Counted from the stretch's first letter, positions 40,283 through 50,040 are shown. The stretch: DNA of 64,000 nt from Microcoleus sp. CAWBG506 (GCA_020883125.1 JAHREW010000011.1:92506-156505), one strand, 5' to 3'. The notes: generated from the letters alone by a model not told the origin. Program-made: numbers and translations.

Positions 40283-43276
40283 ATGGACTTAGTTTTGTGC
40301 CACACTACAGCAGATTTTGACGCACTGGGCGCGGCGGTGGGACTTTGCGTACTCCACCCCGGTACCAGAATAGTGCTGACTGGTGGTTGTCACCCAACGG
40401 TGCGAGATTTTTTGGCGCTACATCGTGATGAGTATCCGTTGATCGAACGTCGATCGGTCAATCCGCAACAAATTCGATCTATTAGTATAGTGGATGCCTC
40501 ACAGCGCGATCGACTAGGAAAAGCCGCCGAATGGCTAGACTTGCCACACCTCAACGAAATAGCCGTTTTTGATCACCACCTACAAGCTGATTTGGACATC
40601 CCCGCCACGGTTACACAGATTGAAGCAGTTGGCGCAACCACCACATTAATTGTCGAACAACTGCGGGAAAAGCTCAAAAATGCAGCCGAAAATGGCGATA
40701 CAGTGTCCCAGCTTTTACCTTCGGAAGCCACAGTCATGGCCCTCGGTATCCACGTCGATACAGGTTCCCTCACCTTCGAGGGCGCAACTGCGCGGGATGC
40801 AAATGCTTTGGCGTGGTTGATGGAACAAGGAGCGAGTTTGGGAGTCATCGCTGAATATGTAGAACCCGGTTTGTCTCCGCAATTGCAGGATTTGCTCAGA
40901 GAAGCGTTGGAGAATTTGCGATCGGAAACTGTGCGCGGTAACAGTGTAGCTTGGGTATTGCTCACCACTGATGCCTATGTTCCGGGACTTTCAGCCCTAG
41001 CTTCTCGCTTGCTGGATTTAACTGAAACCGATGCTCTACTTTTAGGCAATGTGTATAAATTTAGCGAAAACGACAACAACCGCAACATCTCTGAATCATC
41101 AGTTTCCAACCGCTTAACTATTATCGGTCGATCGCGCATCGAAGGCACAAACCTCAGCACATTATTCAAACCCCTAGGTGGTGGAGGCCACGCCCGCGCC
41201 GCCTCCCTAGCTGTCAGAGATGTGGAACCCTTACAGACTTTAAGTCAGTTAGCCGAGGAACTCAAAGCTCAAATTCCCCATCCCCCCACAGCCCGTGAAT
41301 TAATGTCATCTCCAGTGCGGAGTATTCGCCCAGAAACTTCTGTGGGTGAGGCTCACCGTATCCTCCTACGTTACGGGCATTCGGGGCTTTCTGTGGTCGA
41401 TACGGGCGATCGATTGGCGGGAATTATCTCGCGCCGGGACATTGATATTGCCCTACATCACGGGTTCAGTCACGCTCCTGTCAAGGGTTACATGACTTGG
41501 CAACTCAAAACCATCACCCTTGATACCTTGTTACCAGAAATTGAATCTTTAATGGTGACTTATGATATCGGGCGTTTGCCGGTGTTGGAAAATGGCTTAC
41601 TGGTGGGAATTGTCACTCGCACTGATGTGTTGCGCCAATTGCACCAACAAAAAGCACGAGACAGGGGAAGTCATGCCCAATTGTCCTATTCTCATCAGCC
41701 TGAATCGGTTGAGCAGTTGTTGCGATCGCGTATTAGTCCTGAATTATGGCAATTATTGTCGATCTCCGCCAACATTGCACAAGAGCGAGGCTGGCAACTG
41801 TATATTGTCGGTGGAGCCGTTCGAGATTTACTCTTAACTTTCACATCAGGTATGATTGTCAACCAGCCTATCAAGGGCGGGCAAGATGCCCACCCCACAA
41901 CAACATTAAACTCTTGTGGAACAGGCATCTTGCCTGTTGCTGAGCATAATACCAGAGGTGAGTTAGCGACGGATGATAAACTGGTGCTAGCTGATATTGA
42001 CTTGGTTGTAGATGGTGATGGGCGATCGGGCAATTCCGGTGCTGGTGTCGAATTAGCCTCCGAACTACAAAAACTATACCCCACCTCCCGTTTAGAAATT
42101 CACGGTGAATTTCAAACCGCCGCCCTGTTGTGGCACAAAGACTCCCCTTTCGGCTCCCTCTGGCTCGATATCGCGACGGCTCGTACTGAATTTTATCCTT
42201 ATCCCGCCGCCAATCCTGAAGTTGAAGCCAGTTCGATTCGCCAGGATTTGTACCGTAGAGATTTTACCATTAATGCCCTAGCAGTCAGATTGGGTACGCC
42301 GCGATCGGGCGAATTGTTAGATTTTTTTGGCGGTTTGTTAGACTTGGAAGGTAAACAAATTCGAGTTTTGCACGCCAATAGTTTTATTGAAGATCCAACG
42401 CGAATTTATCGAGCTGTGCGGTTTGCGGTGCGGCTGGGATTTACCATTGAGCCACAGACGGAAGGATATATTCGCCACGCTCTAGCCAGCGGGATTTATT
42501 ATCGAATTCAAGGGGAAAATGGTCGCGCTCCGGCTTTGGAAACCAGGCTCAAAAGTGAATTAAAATACATTTTGCAAGCTCCTTATTGGCAAGTTGCTTT
42601 GCAAATTTTGGGAGATTTGCAGGCGTTGCGCTGCATTCATCCTACGTTAGATTTGGACAAAGCGCTCTGGCATCAATTGCGTCTGCTAGAACGTTTTTTG
42701 CAAGGAAGGAAGGAAGAAGGAAGAAGGAAGAAGGAAGAAGGAAGAAGGAAGAAGGAAGAAAAAGAAACTATTCCCAATTCCAAATTCTCAATTCCCCATT
42801 CCCAATTCCCCATTATCAATATTCCTGATTGGCAGATGCGACTAGAAGTTTTAATCGCTTATTTAGCGCCGGAATATCGGGGTAAGGTGGCTAACAATCT
42901 TAAATTACCTGCTGATAGCATTAAGCGACTTCAAGATTTGTCTGCCCGCACTTCTGAGGTTTTAGAGCGTTTGCCAAAGTGTGAGTTGCCGAGTCAATTG
43001 GTGCTATTTTTGCGGAATTATGAGTTACCGATGTTAATTGCGATCGCCCTGCAAAGTCCCCGAAGTGTTCGACACCAAATTTGGGAATTTTTCACCAAGT
43101 GGGTGAAGGTTGAAGCCCCTTTGAATGGCAATGATTTGAAGGCTTTGGGCTACCTACCTGGGCCTGCGTTTAAACTCATGTTGGATGATTTGTTGGCTGC
43201 GACTTTGGATGGGCATTTGGGCGATCGCACTTCGGCAATTGCTTTTTTGGCAGCACATTATCCACTCTCAAAATAG
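40283..43276 (+). CDS. DHH phosphoesterase-CBS-tRNA nucleotidyltransferase fusion
   Basis: A 997-residue protein. Residues 1-330: DHH/DHHA1 part (HTTADFDALGAAVGL, FDHHLQADLD, GGGGHARAASL). Residues about 340-470: two CBS domains. Residues about 500-900: class II tRNA nucleotidyltransferase (YIVGGAVRDLL, DIDLVVDGDG with the DxD, YRRDFTINALAVRLG). Related fusions act as CCA- or A-adding enzymes. The start at 40283 (MDLVLCHT) is preferred to 40259. The frame carries two repeat-derived inserts, at about 41850-41965 and 42700-42830, each in frame. The first separates GGAVRD from DxD, so its effect on catalysis deserves testing. Confidence 0.88.
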   Translation: MDLVLCHTTADFDALGAAVGLCVLHPGTRIVLTGGCHPTVRDFLALHRDEYPLIERRSVNPQQIRSISIVDASQRDRLGKAAEWLDLPHLNEIAVFDHHLQADLDIPATVTQIEAVGATTTLIVEQLREKLKNAAENGDTVSQLLPSEATVMALGIHVDTGSLTFEGATARDANALAWLMEQGASLGVIAEYVEPGLSPQLQDLLREALENLRSETVRGNSVAWVLLTTDAYVPGLSALASRLLDLTETDALLLGNVYKFSENDNNRNISESSVSNRLTIIGRSRIEGTNLSTLFKPLGGGGHARAASLAVRDVEPLQTLSQLAEELKAQIPHPPTARELMSSPVRSIRPETSVGEAHRILLRYGHSGLSVVDTGDRLAGIISRRDIDIALHHGFSHAPVKGYMTWQLKTITLDTLLPEIESLMVTYDIGRLPVLENGLLVGIVTRTDVLRQLHQQKARDRGSHAQLSYSHQPESVEQLLRSRISPELWQLLSISANIAQERGWQLYIVGGAVRDLLLTFTSGMIVNQPIKGGQDAHPTTTLNSCGTGILPVAEHNTRGELATDDKLVLADIDLVVDGDGRSGNSGAGVELASELQKLYPTSRLEIHGEFQTAALLWHKDSPFGSLWLDIATARTEFYPYPAANPEVEASSIRQDLYRRDFTINALAVRLGTPRSGELLDFFGGLLDLEGKQIRVLHANSFIEDPTRIYRAVRFAVRLGFTIEPQTEGYIRHALASGIYYRIQGENGRAPALETRLKSELKYILQAPYWQVALQILGDLQALRCIHPTLDLDKALWHQLRLLERFLQGRKEEGRRKKEEGRRKKEEKETIPNSKFSIPHSQFPIINIPDWQMRLEVLIAYLAPEYRGKVANNLKLPADSIKRLQDLSARTSEVLERLPKCELPSQLVLFLRNYELPMLIAIALQSPRSVRHQIWEFFTKWVKVEAPLNGNDLKALGYLPGPAFKLMLDDLLAATLDGHLGDRTSAIAFLAAHYPLSK
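41850..41965 (+). repeat. Dispersed repeat inserted in frame in the nucleotidyltransferase gene
   Basis: Contains gggcgggcaagatgcccaccc and ggaacaggcatcttgcctgtt, a well-known type of cyanobacterial intergenic palindrome. Here it is translated (KGGQDAHPTTTLNSCGTGIL) between two active-site motifs. Confidence 0.75.
42705..42830 (+). repeat. GGAAGAA heptanucleotide array within coding sequence
   Basis: About eight tandem GGAAGAA units followed by an attcccaattcc-rich repeat. The array is translated as EEGRRKKEEGRRKKEE in a loop between conserved helices. The same unit forms the array at 52770-52855. Copy number changes not divisible by three would break the gene. Confidence 0.85.
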
Positions 43277-43290
43277 GTAAAAATAATCAG

Positions 43291-43740
43291 GTGAAAAAAC
43301 ATCGCCCCTCTGGTTTAATCGCCATAGTGATTTACAAGACTTTTGTGGCTTCCCTCTTGACAGTGACTTCTATTGCTTTGCTTTTTGCCATGAAGAATCA
43401 TCAATTATTAGAAGATTTTTCTGATTCTTATTTGTTAGAACCTAAAGTGAAACTTATAGAATTTTTCTTAAATAAATTACTGATACTAAAGCCTAAAACC
43501 TTACTGTTTAGCGGCATGGCGACTGGACTTTATGCAGCGATCACTGCTGTTGAATCTGTGGGATTGTGGTACGAAAAAGGTTGGGCAACAATCTTAGTTT
43601 TAGTGCTAGTTGGTATCAGTATCCCGCCGGAAATTTTTGAATTAATTCAGGGTGTTACTCTCCTGAAGTTAGCGGTATTTATCGCCAATGTCGCTGTGTT
43701 CTGGTATTTGTTGCACCATTTGCCGAAACACGGTAATTGA
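43291..43740 (+). CDS. DUF2127 family membrane protein
   Basis: A 149-residue protein with about four membrane helices (SGLIAIVIYKTFVASLLTVT; LLFSGMATGLYAAITAVESV; ATILVLVLVGISIPPEIFEL; a final helix near 125-140). This is the DUF2127 layout, function unknown. The start is a GTG at 43291 just after CAGGT, 14 bp past the upstream stop, suggesting co-transcription with the nucleotidyltransferase fusion. Confidence 0.75.
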   Translation: MKKHRPSGLIAIVIYKTFVASLLTVTSIALLFAMKNHQLLEDFSDSYLLEPKVKLIEFFLNKLLILKPKTLLFSGMATGLYAAITAVESVGLWYEKGWATILVLVLVGISIPPEIFELIQGVTLLKLAVFIANVAVFWYLLHHLPKHGN

Positions 43741-43879
43741 ACGTGCGATCGGGAGTGGCTAGCCTGGATCTTTATTGGTGGGTGGATTTTTTTAAGCTAA
43801 AGCTCGCCCTAAAACTATCTCACGCAGCATACTTATTGTCATAAGTCAAGCAAAATACTAAGATTTTACAAAAGTGAGT

Positions 43880-43990
43880 CTACTGTAAAGACTTGTTAAA
43901 GGAGAGAGGGGTTACACCCCCCATAGGCTATAGTCATAAATATAGATGCACCCTGATGGCTTTCCCGCTCCAAAAGAGCGGGATTTTTAT
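43880..43990 (+). ncRNA. Candidate small RNA ending in a terminator
   Basis: A region with no coding capacity (gagaggggttacaccccccat hairpin near 43908-43925, then a spacer) ends in a strong terminator. It is well separated from the gene upstream (stop at 43740) and downstream (start at 44196), so an independent transcript is plausible. Family not recognised. The rest of 43741-44195 shows no gene. Confidence 0.35.
43963..43990 (+). terminator. Rho-independent terminator
   Basis: TCCCGCTC pairs with GAGCGGGA (43963-43970 with 43976-43983) and is followed by TTTTT. It could end the DUF2127 operon or a small RNA. Confidence 0.75.
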
Positions 43991-44195
43991 TGGAAAATTA
44001 TTATATTAAGTTTTAAGACGCTGGTTACAGATAAACTGATTGGGACATCCCCATAACACGATCGCCAGATACAAAGTCTAGCAATTAGACAAAGCAGAGT
44101 AAAATCAGGCTTCGGCTCGATCGAACCGCTCGCCCTGACTCTGCTTTAATTACCCAAAGGCGGTAGCATAGGTTGGGACACGGCATCAACTAAAG

Positions 44196-45767
44196 ATGAA
44201 CTTAGCGCCAACAACAGTCCTGCAACAGGGCAAATACACAATTAACACGACTCTAGGCATAGGAGGGTTCGGGATTACTTACCGAGCCACCCACTCCCAT
44301 TTAAACCAAACCGTCGTACTTAAAACCCTTAACGAAAGTCTGCGCCAACACCCTAAATCTGCCCAATTTCAGGAGCAATTCATCGCCGAGGCCCAACGCC
44401 TCTCTCGCTGTCAGCATTCCAACATAGTCAGAGTTATAGACTTTTTTACAGAAGCCGGACAGTCCTTTATCGCCATGGACTACATTCCAGGCCAAACTTT
44501 GGCCAAAATAGTCGCCACAGGCGGGCCACTACCAGAAGCTCAAGCCCTACACTACATTCGGCAAATAGCCTCAGCCTTAACCACAGTACACCACAGCGGC
44601 TTACTACACCGAGATCTCAAACCAGAAAATATAATCAGGCGAGAGGATACTCACATCGTCATGCTCATAGATTTTGGCATAGCCAGGGACTTTACTGCCG
44701 GTACAAAACAAACCCACACTAACTTGCTCTCCCCAGGATATGCACCGATCGAACAATACCTCTATGACGGTAAATTTACACCCGCCACAGATGTTTACTC
44801 CCTCTCGGCAACCCTATACTATTTACTATCAGGCCAACCACCCATAGCAGCACCGTTGCGCGATCGGATTCCCCTGCCAAATTTGCGACAATGGCAGCCC
44901 AACCTCAGCCCCGGAGTTGAGCAAGCTATCCTTCGGGGACTAGAAACGGAACCCGACAAACGCCCCCAAACCGTGGAAAATTGGCTCGCTATGCTGCAAG
45001 AAACAGAGCAATTACCAGCAATCAAAACAAAGCCAACTCTGCGTTTGCCCGCACCACCGCCCCCACAGTTGACTCTGCTGGTCTTTGTAGTCACATCTCT
45101 AATTGCAGGCTGGATGGGTTTTGACCTAGCATGGCGCTACAATAGTACCAATCTCAGCAGGAATAACACTCCCCAAACTGAATCCTTGCCATCTTTGGAA
45201 GATTTACTCAAATCCCGCGATTTGTCTGGACCAATGTTTGGACAGCCTTCCGTTGAAAGTAGTCCTGTGGCACCGCCAGAAGTTGACAATCTGCCCACAT
45301 CTACACCAGATAGCAGCACTCCCGAACCAATCGAGTCCCCAGAAGTTAGCTCCCAATCAGAGGTATCCCCAAGCCCAGAAATTCCCAGCCCAACACCGAC
45401 ACCGGAACCCTCGGAAACTCCCAGCCCAATACCGGAACCGGAGCCTTCAGAAACTCCTACCCCAGAGCCTAAAATCCCCATCGCTCCATCTCCTCCCATC
45501 GCCCCAGCACCCGTACCAGAAGTTCCTCCTCTGCCCCCGGAACCGCCTCGCAAATCCTTCGGGGTTCCCACTCCGCCAGTGGCTAAGAGTGCTGAAACTT
45601 TCTCGCCACCACAGGAGCCACCTTCACCAGTAACGCTGCCAGATCGATCGCCTCAAGTCCCGATACCGAGCAGTAATGAAGGCAGTTTCGATAGTCCCAT
45701 CGTACCTGACTCCCCGCGCACAGTTCCAGAGCCAACAGTACCTTTCCCAGAACCTGCTACGAATTAG
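44196..45767 (+). CDS. Serine/threonine protein kinase with Pro-rich extracytoplasmic tail
   Basis: A 523-residue Hanks-type kinase. The kinase domain spans residues about 14-275: GIGGFGITYRA, Lys43, HRD at 138-140 in LLHRDLKPENI, DFG at 159-161 and GYAPIEQY in the activation segment. A membrane helix lies at about 292-313 (LLVFVVTSLIAGWMGFDLAW). The remaining 200 residues are rich in PSPE/PEPSETP and predicted disordered, on the other side of the membrane. A cell-wall or stress-sensing role is inferred from this layout. A PP2C phosphatase lies 3.5 kb downstream. Confidence 0.88.
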   Translation: MNLAPTTVLQQGKYTINTTLGIGGFGITYRATHSHLNQTVVLKTLNESLRQHPKSAQFQEQFIAEAQRLSRCQHSNIVRVIDFFTEAGQSFIAMDYIPGQTLAKIVATGGPLPEAQALHYIRQIASALTTVHHSGLLHRDLKPENIIRREDTHIVMLIDFGIARDFTAGTKQTHTNLLSPGYAPIEQYLYDGKFTPATDVYSLSATLYYLLSGQPPIAAPLRDRIPLPNLRQWQPNLSPGVEQAILRGLETEPDKRPQTVENWLAMLQETEQLPAIKTKPTLRLPAPPPPQLTLLVFVVTSLIAGWMGFDLAWRYNSTNLSRNNTPQTESLPSLEDLLKSRDLSGPMFGQPSVESSPVAPPEVDNLPTSTPDSSTPEPIESPEVSSQSEVSPSPEIPSPTPTPEPSETPSPIPEPEPSETPTPEPKIPIAPSPPIAPAPVPEVPPLPPEPPRKSFGVPTPPVAKSAETFSPPQEPPSPVTLPDRSPQVPIPSSNEGSFDSPIVPDSPRTVPEPTVPFPEPATN

Positions 45768-46479
45768 TCTGTGGACAAGTGACGAGCCGACTCCCAAGAT
45801 GGTGGCAAGAAAAAGATGAAATCTACCCTGAATAGATGCTCGTCAAGTTTCCGAGAAGGGATAACCAAGTTATAATTGGTTGGGGAAGTACACAGAAAAT
45901 TTTCTCGTCCGCGATCGCGAATTAAACGGATGAAAAGATGAGACAAAATTCTTCACCAAAAAACGAGCGAGAAGCCCCTGGCTTTAGACATGGGGAGGAA
46001 AGTGGCTGCGGTTTCAACCGCCTTCAATATTTCCCGATCTAACTGATTGAAAAGTTGAGTTAGAATAGATTGTAAGTAAGACAACCATCTACGTGTTGAA
46101 ACATTCTAGTATCGGAGAAATCCCGGCACAGTGAGCCACCACACTCCTCAATGAGTAGTAAGCCTGTATAACTGACAAGTAATGGCAGAGTGTGAAGCGT
46201 ACCTATCTGGCGTTGTGATGGTCTATGAAAACAAACACAATTTAAAAGTAAGCGCAATTGCAATATCTTTTATAAGGGTAGTTGTTTTGAGCGTGTAGAG
46301 GTGATTTGATAGCACCTTTGAGAGTTTTCGGATTCATTCAAGAATCCCCGTGGCTTCAGCCCTGGGGAGTATCAAGTCCATTAAATTCGTTGAAGCATGA
46401 CACAGATTCACAATCTGTGAAAATCGTGTTTAAACCATAGTCTAAAAACATAGAGTTTCCCTACTTACCGGAGTTTTTT
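45768..46479. other. Intergenic region with two IS200/IS605-type end hairpins
   Basis: No intact gene. Hairpins of the tnpB right-end type occur at 45975-45995 (CCCCTGGCTTTAGACATGGGG) and 46347-46368 (AAGAATCCCCG...CTGGGGAGTATCAA). The second is very like the right end of the intact element at 14165. The DNA between could be a decayed or internally deleted element. Confidence 0.55.
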
Positions 46480-46815
46480 ATGAGTAAACCCCCAGTTCAT
46501 GCCTTTTTCATAGGCAGAGCACTTGCAGAAGCACTATACGAACAATTGGAGAGTGCAGCCACTAACGCTTTGTCTGAATTCGGTAAATTTGATGCCGAAC
46601 AAAGAGAGCGACTGCGGCAGTTCACAGATCGAGTTGTGGAACGAGCTCATAGAGAAGCTGATTCGGCAATGCAAGGCAGAACAGGCACTGGCAGCACTAC
46701 TACCTCTATTCAAGACATCCAACCAGCCGACTTGCAAGTGACTATTGATGAGTTACGTGCAGAAGTGGCCTTAGTGCGATCGGAATTGCAGCGCTACCGC
46801 AGCAGTTTGCCCTAA
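46480..46815 (+). CDS. Conserved cyanobacterial protein, function unknown
   Basis: A 111-residue protein starting MSKPPVHAFFIGRALAEALY. It is mostly helical (FGKFDAEQRERLRQFTDRVV), with a Thr/Ser-rich linker and a C-terminal coiled coil (DELRAEVALVRSELQRYR). The GRALAE and DAEQRE segments look conserved among cyanobacteria. It precedes a UbiB-like kinase by 95 bp on the same strand, suggesting a shared transcript and perhaps a membrane-associated role. Function is not inferred. Confidence 0.75.
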   Translation: MSKPPVHAFFIGRALAEALYEQLESAATNALSEFGKFDAEQRERLRQFTDRVVERAHREADSAMQGRTGTGSTTTSIQDIQPADLQVTIDELRAEVALVRSELQRYRSSLP

Positions 46816-46910
46816 CAGCCACTCACAAATATTTACCCTAGGAGCGCAAAGCCATGCGCTCTTACTTCTAATCGCAGCAACAACATAAAACAAGCAATTT
46901 AGGAACCCAA

Positions 46911-48677
46911 GTGTCTGCTCTCCTTGATGACTCTGTTAATCGCAAGCGATACGCCAAGCCTACCGGCGAAGCCGTTTTGCCTCCCACCGCTGGTAAATCC
47001 TACGGCAATAAAGCTTATCGCTGGAACCGCGAAAAATACTCCCGGCAGCGGCGCTTCTTCGACATTTGGACCTTTGTATTGCTCTGGTTGGCTTCGCTGT
47101 GGCTCGACAGCAAAGATTGGAGCTACTTTTCAGGTGTTACTGAAGAAAAGAAAGTTGCCAGACGGCGTTTTCAGGCTATCTGGGTTCGAGAAACTCTCTT
47201 GGATTTGGGCCCAACTTTTATTAAGGTAGGTCAGTTATTTTCCACCCGCGCTGATTTGTTCCCCGCAGAGTATGTTGAGGAACTTTCTAAGCTCCAAGAT
47301 AGAGTCCCTGCTTTCAGCTACGAGCAGTTAGAGGCAATTGTTGAGCAGGATTTGGGCAAGACGGTTCACGAACTCTACCAGAGTTTTGACCCGGTGCCTT
47401 TGGCGGCTGCCAGTTTGGGCCAGGTACACAAGGCTCAACTCCATTCTGGCCCGGAAGTGGTAGTGAAGGTGCAGCGACCTGGACTGCGGAAGCTGTTCGA
47501 GATTGATTTGCAAATTCTCAAGGGCATCGCTCGCTACTTTCAAAATCATCCTAAATGGGGCCGGGGCAGAGATTGGCTGGGGATTTATGAAGAGTGCTGT
47601 CGCATTCTGTGGTTGGAAATTGATTATCTCAATGAAGGGCGGAATGCTGATACTTTTCGCCGTAATTTTCGCGATCGCGACTGGGTGCGGGTGCCACGGG
47701 TTTATTGGCGCTACGCGGCTCCGAGGGTGCTGACTCTGGAGTACCTGCCGGGGATTAAAATCAGTCACTATGAAGCTTTGGAGGCGGCCGGGATCGATCG
47801 CAAGTCGATCGCCCAAAAAGGAGCTGAAGCTTATTTGCACCAGTTGCTCAATGATGGCTTTTTTCATGCCGATCCCCACCCAGGTAATATCGCTGTTAGT
47901 GCTGATGGAGATCTGATTTTCTACGATTTTGGCATGATGGGCCAAATTCAGGCCAATGTTCGCGAAGGACTGATGGAGACTCTCTACGGTATTGCTTCCA
48001 AAGATGGTCAACGGATTATGGATTCTTTGATTAATTTGGGGGCTTTGGTTCCTACGGGTGATATGAGTCCGGTGCGTCGATCGATCCAGTATATGCTGGA
48101 TAACTTCATGGACAAGCCTTTTGAAAATCAGTCCGTCAGCGCGATTACAGATGACCTTTACGATATTGCCTACGACCAACCTTTTCGCTTCCCAGCTACC
48201 TTTACTTTTGTGATGCGTGCTTTTTCGACCATTGAAGGGGTCGGCCGCGGTTTAGATCCAGAGTTTAACTTTATGGAGGTGGCACAGCCTTTTGCCATGC
48301 AGCTTATGAGTAATGGAAATGGGCATGATACAACTAGCAGTATTTTTAACGAACTTGGGCGTCAGGCGGCTCAGGTAAGTTCCACTGCTTTGGGTTTACC
48401 TCGCCGGATTGAGGAAACTATTGACAAACTTGAACAGGGAGATTTGCGGATTCGCGTCCGTTCTTCTGAAACAGACCGTTTGCTTCGCCGCATTAGCAGC
48501 GTTCAAATGGGAACAAACTATAGTTTGCTGATGAGTGCCTTTACTTTGTCGGCGACAATTTTGTTGGTCAGCAATCAAGTATGGCCGGCGCTGGTGATGG
48601 CTTTGCTAGCGGTGGGTACTGGGTTTGTGCTGTTGCGCTTGTTTAAGCGACTCGATCGCTTGGATAGAATGTCTTGA
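46911..48677 (+). CDS. UbiB/ABC1-family atypical kinase (AarF), second copy
   Basis: A 588-residue UbiB-family protein starting at GTG 46911 with AGGAA upstream. Landmarks: LGPTFIKVGQLFSTRADLFP, AAASLGQVHKAQLHSG, VVVKVQRPG, DGFFHADPHPGNIA and FYDFGMMG. Two membrane helices lie at the C-terminus (LLMSAFTLSATILLVSNQVW, then ALVMALLAVGTGFVLLRLF), unlike the longer paralogue at 18161. Probable role in isoprenoid-quinone metabolism or membrane lipid homeostasis, by family. Confidence 0.87.
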   Translation: MSALLDDSVNRKRYAKPTGEAVLPPTAGKSYGNKAYRWNREKYSRQRRFFDIWTFVLLWLASLWLDSKDWSYFSGVTEEKKVARRRFQAIWVRETLLDLGPTFIKVGQLFSTRADLFPAEYVEELSKLQDRVPAFSYEQLEAIVEQDLGKTVHELYQSFDPVPLAAASLGQVHKAQLHSGPEVVVKVQRPGLRKLFEIDLQILKGIARYFQNHPKWGRGRDWLGIYEECCRILWLEIDYLNEGRNADTFRRNFRDRDWVRVPRVYWRYAAPRVLTLEYLPGIKISHYEALEAAGIDRKSIAQKGAEAYLHQLLNDGFFHADPHPGNIAVSADGDLIFYDFGMMGQIQANVREGLMETLYGIASKDGQRIMDSLINLGALVPTGDMSPVRRSIQYMLDNFMDKPFENQSVSAITDDLYDIAYDQPFRFPATFTFVMRAFSTIEGVGRGLDPEFNFMEVAQPFAMQLMSNGNGHDTTSSIFNELGRQAAQVSSTALGLPRRIEETIDKLEQGDLRIRVRSSETDRLLRRISSVQMGTNYSLLMSAFTLSATILLVSNQVWPALVMALLAVGTGFVLLRLFKRLDRLDRMS

Positions 48678-48721
48678 GGCTCTGAATTCCCCTGCTTTCT
48701 GCTGGCTCTGTCAGGACCGCC

Positions 48722-49090
48722 GTGGAATGGGAGATTTTAAATTGCATATTTGAGATTTCTCCCTATTACCAATACCAGCTATTGAGATGCTCCATCCTGG
48801 CATTTCATGACAATTATTTATTGGCAAATAGCTTGAATTGGTGTGAGCAAAAGCGTTCCCACATCACAACCCCATCATTCACTAAAAAAGCTGATGGCTA
48901 TTATTTGACTTTGAGCCTTGAAGATACAAAAATCCTAGTGTCAAACTGTGAAAAAACAAAATGTTACTTTAGTTTTCACACAAGTGATATTGTTAGAGTT
49001 GCGACGCTCGGTTGCCCAAAATTAGGCGAATACATGGAGAGAATTGCGATCGAGTGCAAGTCGGGAAATTTTTATATTTCAACCACGTAG
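48722..49090 (+). CDS. Hypothetical protein, 122 residues
   Basis: An open frame starting at GTG 48722 with plausible composition (RCSILAFHDNYLLANSLNWC; IVRVATLGCPKLGEYMERIA). I recognise no family. The stretch before the PP2C gene would otherwise be empty. Start and reality are uncertain; no strong ribosome site is seen. Confidence 0.4.
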   Translation: MEWEILNCIFEISPYYQYQLLRCSILAFHDNYLLANSLNWCEQKRSHITTPSFTKKADGYYLTLSLEDTKILVSNCEKTKCYFSFHTSDIVRVATLGCPKLGEYMERIAIECKSGNFYISTT

Positions 49091-49308
49091 GATCTGCTAC
49101 AAGGGATAACTCACAGAGCTGGCACACATATTCACAAACAGGACATTTACTCCTATGGGAATTAAGAGATTTGTTAATTATTCAACAGTCTCTCTCATTG
49201 TTTGTGCTCATGCACAAATACACTTAAGGGATGTTTTACAATTGGACCTACCTTCCTCCCACCACCGTGCTGAGTACGGGTATGGTGGAGGTTTCTTGGA
49301 GGTTTGAG

Positions 49309-50040
49309 ATGAAACTCTCTTTCGCAGGTAAGACAGATACAGGGTTAGTTCGTTCAGTAAATCAGGATTCGTACTACATCGACTCGGAGGGGCGATTTTT
49401 TATCGTGGCCGACGGCATGGGAGGACACGCAGGAGGTCAAGAAGCCAGCCGGATTGCTACTGAGGCAATTCAATCTTATCTGGTAGAACATTGGGAAGGC
49501 CCAGAGGATACTCCCCTGTTGTTACAACAGGCTTTTTTAATCGCCAATCAAGCCATCTTGAACGATCAGCTCAACCATCCCGAACGGGCTGATATGGGGA
49601 CTACTGGTGTGGTCGTAGTGTTTCGGGATGAGGGGCGGCCTTGGTGTGCTAATGTCGGTGACTCTCGCTTGTACCGATTGCAGGGTTCTCATTTGGATCA
49701 GATTACTCAAGACCAAACTTGGGTGGCTCAAGCTGTACAAAGAAAGGCTCTGACTGCTGAACAGGCTCGTAATCATCCTTGGCGTCACGTTTTGTCCCAG
49801 TGTTTGGGCCGGGAGGATTTACGTGAGATAGATATTCTGCCGGTGGATGTCAAGCCTGGGGATCGCTTGCTGTTGTGTAGCGACGGTTTGACTGAGGAAC
49901 TTTCCGATCCTTTGATTGCAGGACCTCTGAAGTCGATTCGCCCCTGTGAAGTGGCTGCAACTGCTTTGATTGAAGCAGCTAAGGAGAAAGGCGGCCGTGA
50001 CAATATTACTATAGTGATTGTCACCATCGACCTCAAATAA
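49309..50040 (+). CDS. PP2C-type protein phosphatase
   Basis: A 243-residue PPM phosphatase: the start MKLSFAGKTDTGLVRSVNQD, metal-binding VADGMGGHAGG, GTTGVV, ANVGDSRLYRL, LCSDGLTEEL and GGRDNITIVI. It lacks a membrane segment and is of the Stp/PphA size. It dephosphorylates Ser/Thr (in cyanobacteria PphA acts on PII). The start at 49309 is set by the conserved N-terminus. It is close upstream of anmK. Confidence 0.92.
   Translation: MKLSFAGKTDTGLVRSVNQDSYYIDSEGRFFIVADGMGGHAGGQEASRIATEAIQSYLVEHWEGPEDTPLLLQQAFLIANQAILNDQLNHPERADMGTTGVVVVFRDEGRPWCANVGDSRLYRLQGSHLDQITQDQTWVAQAVQRKALTAEQARNHPWRHVLSQCLGREDLREIDILPVDVKPGDRLLLCSDGLTEELSDPLIAGPLKSIRPCEVAATALIEAAKEKGGRDNITIVIVTIDLK

Noticed and set aside
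45137..45571. 144-codon Gly/Ser-rich antisense frame
   Set aside because: It is the complement of the Pro/Ser/Glu-rich tail of the kinase; composition alone explains its openness.
47328..48179. 283-codon minus-strand frame
   Set aside because: It is antisense to a UbiB-family gene with all family motifs on the plus strand.
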